The notes beneath the pieces were generated by a model that was given only the letters and a program-made list of their open reading frames with translations, was not told where the DNA came from and ran no database searches. Source: Clostridia bacterium (GTDB lineage: Bacteria; Bacillota; Clostridia; UBA1381). Taken from it: 6,432 bases of DNA. A program made the position numbers and the translations under genes. Positions within the stretch are counted from its first letter, which is position 1. Each line of letters starts with the position of its first letter. Positions 6,202 to 6,432 of the stretch are shown one piece after another. The stretch covers positions 1 through 6,432 of the forward strand of contig RQCD01000050.1 of assembly GCA_008668455.1 (NCBI GenBank), given 5' to 3'.

Positions 6202-6432
6202 TTACTTATGATTGTGAACCGAAGCTCTGTATGCTGTCGGAGAGACTCCTGTTTCTCTTTTGAATATTTTACAAAGAGAGCAATCACTTTCCATGCCTGT
6301 GAGAAAAGCAATTTCTTTTATGCTTAAATTGGTTTTTGTTAAATACTCTTTTATTTTATTTATTTTTTTAAGCTTCATATATCCGGCGGCAGTCATGCCG
6401 ATGTTTTCAAAAAAAATTCTGTTCAGCTGACG
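6202..6432 (-). CDS. AraC-family transcriptional regulator, C-terminal DNA-binding part only (5' end beyond the window)
   Basis: Read on the - strand, the frame is open from the right edge to the TAA at 6202-6204, giving the last 76 residues. The ATG at 6394-6396 is internal: 12 in-frame codons to its right read RQLNRIFFENIG, the end of the first helix-turn-helix of the AraC/XylS domain (compare LxRxFKxxxG). The second helix-turn-helix follows, with LSIKEIAFLTG and then FKRETGVSPTAYR, the family signature ending. The segment between them, MESDCSLCKIFK, departs from the usual GFxDxSYFSRxFK: the Ser-Tyr-Phe is replaced by Cys-Ser-Leu. The ligand-binding N-terminal domain is outside the window, so the effector cannot be judged. 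The gene converges on the + strand operon, with 106 nt between stops. What it regulates is unknown. Confidence 0.88.
   Translation of the reverse strand, partial: RQLNRIFFENIGMTAAGYMKLKKINKIKEYLTKTNLSIKEIAFLTGMESDCSLCKIFKRETGVSPTAYRASVHNHK

Noticed and set aside
6208..6324. Short + strand open frame (about 38 codons) downstream of the orphan promoter
   Set aside because: It is antisense to the AraC-family coding sequence, lacks a ribosome binding site and has no recognisable protein character.

Overview
The window reads as a stretch of chromosomal core DNA from a Gram-positive, low-to-moderate GC bacterium of the Bacillota, most likely class Clostridia. The support is the lspA–rluD gene order, a DUF1934/YwiB-type protein beside a glutamate racemase, a secreted S41 protease with a C-terminal peptidoglycan-binding-like repeat, and AGGAG-type ribosome binding sites. 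No 16S rRNA or other phylogenetic marker is present, so a finer placement would be a guess.

Layout. Positions 1-6095 hold seven genes, all on the + strand and tightly packed: aroB (3-dehydroquinate synthase, cut by the left edge), lspA (signal peptidase II), an RluD/YlyB-type pseudouridine synthase, murI (glutamate racemase), a DUF1934 protein, an S41 C-terminal processing protease, and a D-2-hydroxyacid dehydrogenase of the glycerate dehydrogenase type. Four junctions overlap (20, 11, 14 and 4 nt), one gap is 16 nt, and only the gap before murI (68 nt) is long enough to suggest a break. This looks like one operon or two consecutive ones. Positions 6096-6201 are non-coding. From 6202 to the right edge lies the 3' end of an AraC-family regulator gene on the - strand, convergent with the operon.

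Functional theme. Several genes concern the cell envelope: lipoprotein signal peptide cleavage (LspA), D-glutamate for peptidoglycan (MurI), and an exported protease with a wall-binding-like module (S41). They are mixed with aromatic amino acid synthesis (AroB), 23S rRNA modification (RluD-like) and 2-hydroxyacid metabolism. This mixture is ordinary for clostridial housekeeping operons.

The most unusual part is the short gap at 6096-6201. It carries a TATAAT -10 with a TCGACC -35 at 17 bp spacing. An ACCTT/AAGGT dyad fills the spacer in the manner of MerR-family promoters, and a perfect 12-bp palindrome sits where transcription would start. No gene lies downstream in that direction, only the antisense of the AraC gene, so it looks like an orphan or relic promoter. 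Otherwise I see no mobile element, CRISPR array, RNA gene or defence system, and I do not think the coding part hides an undescribed system.
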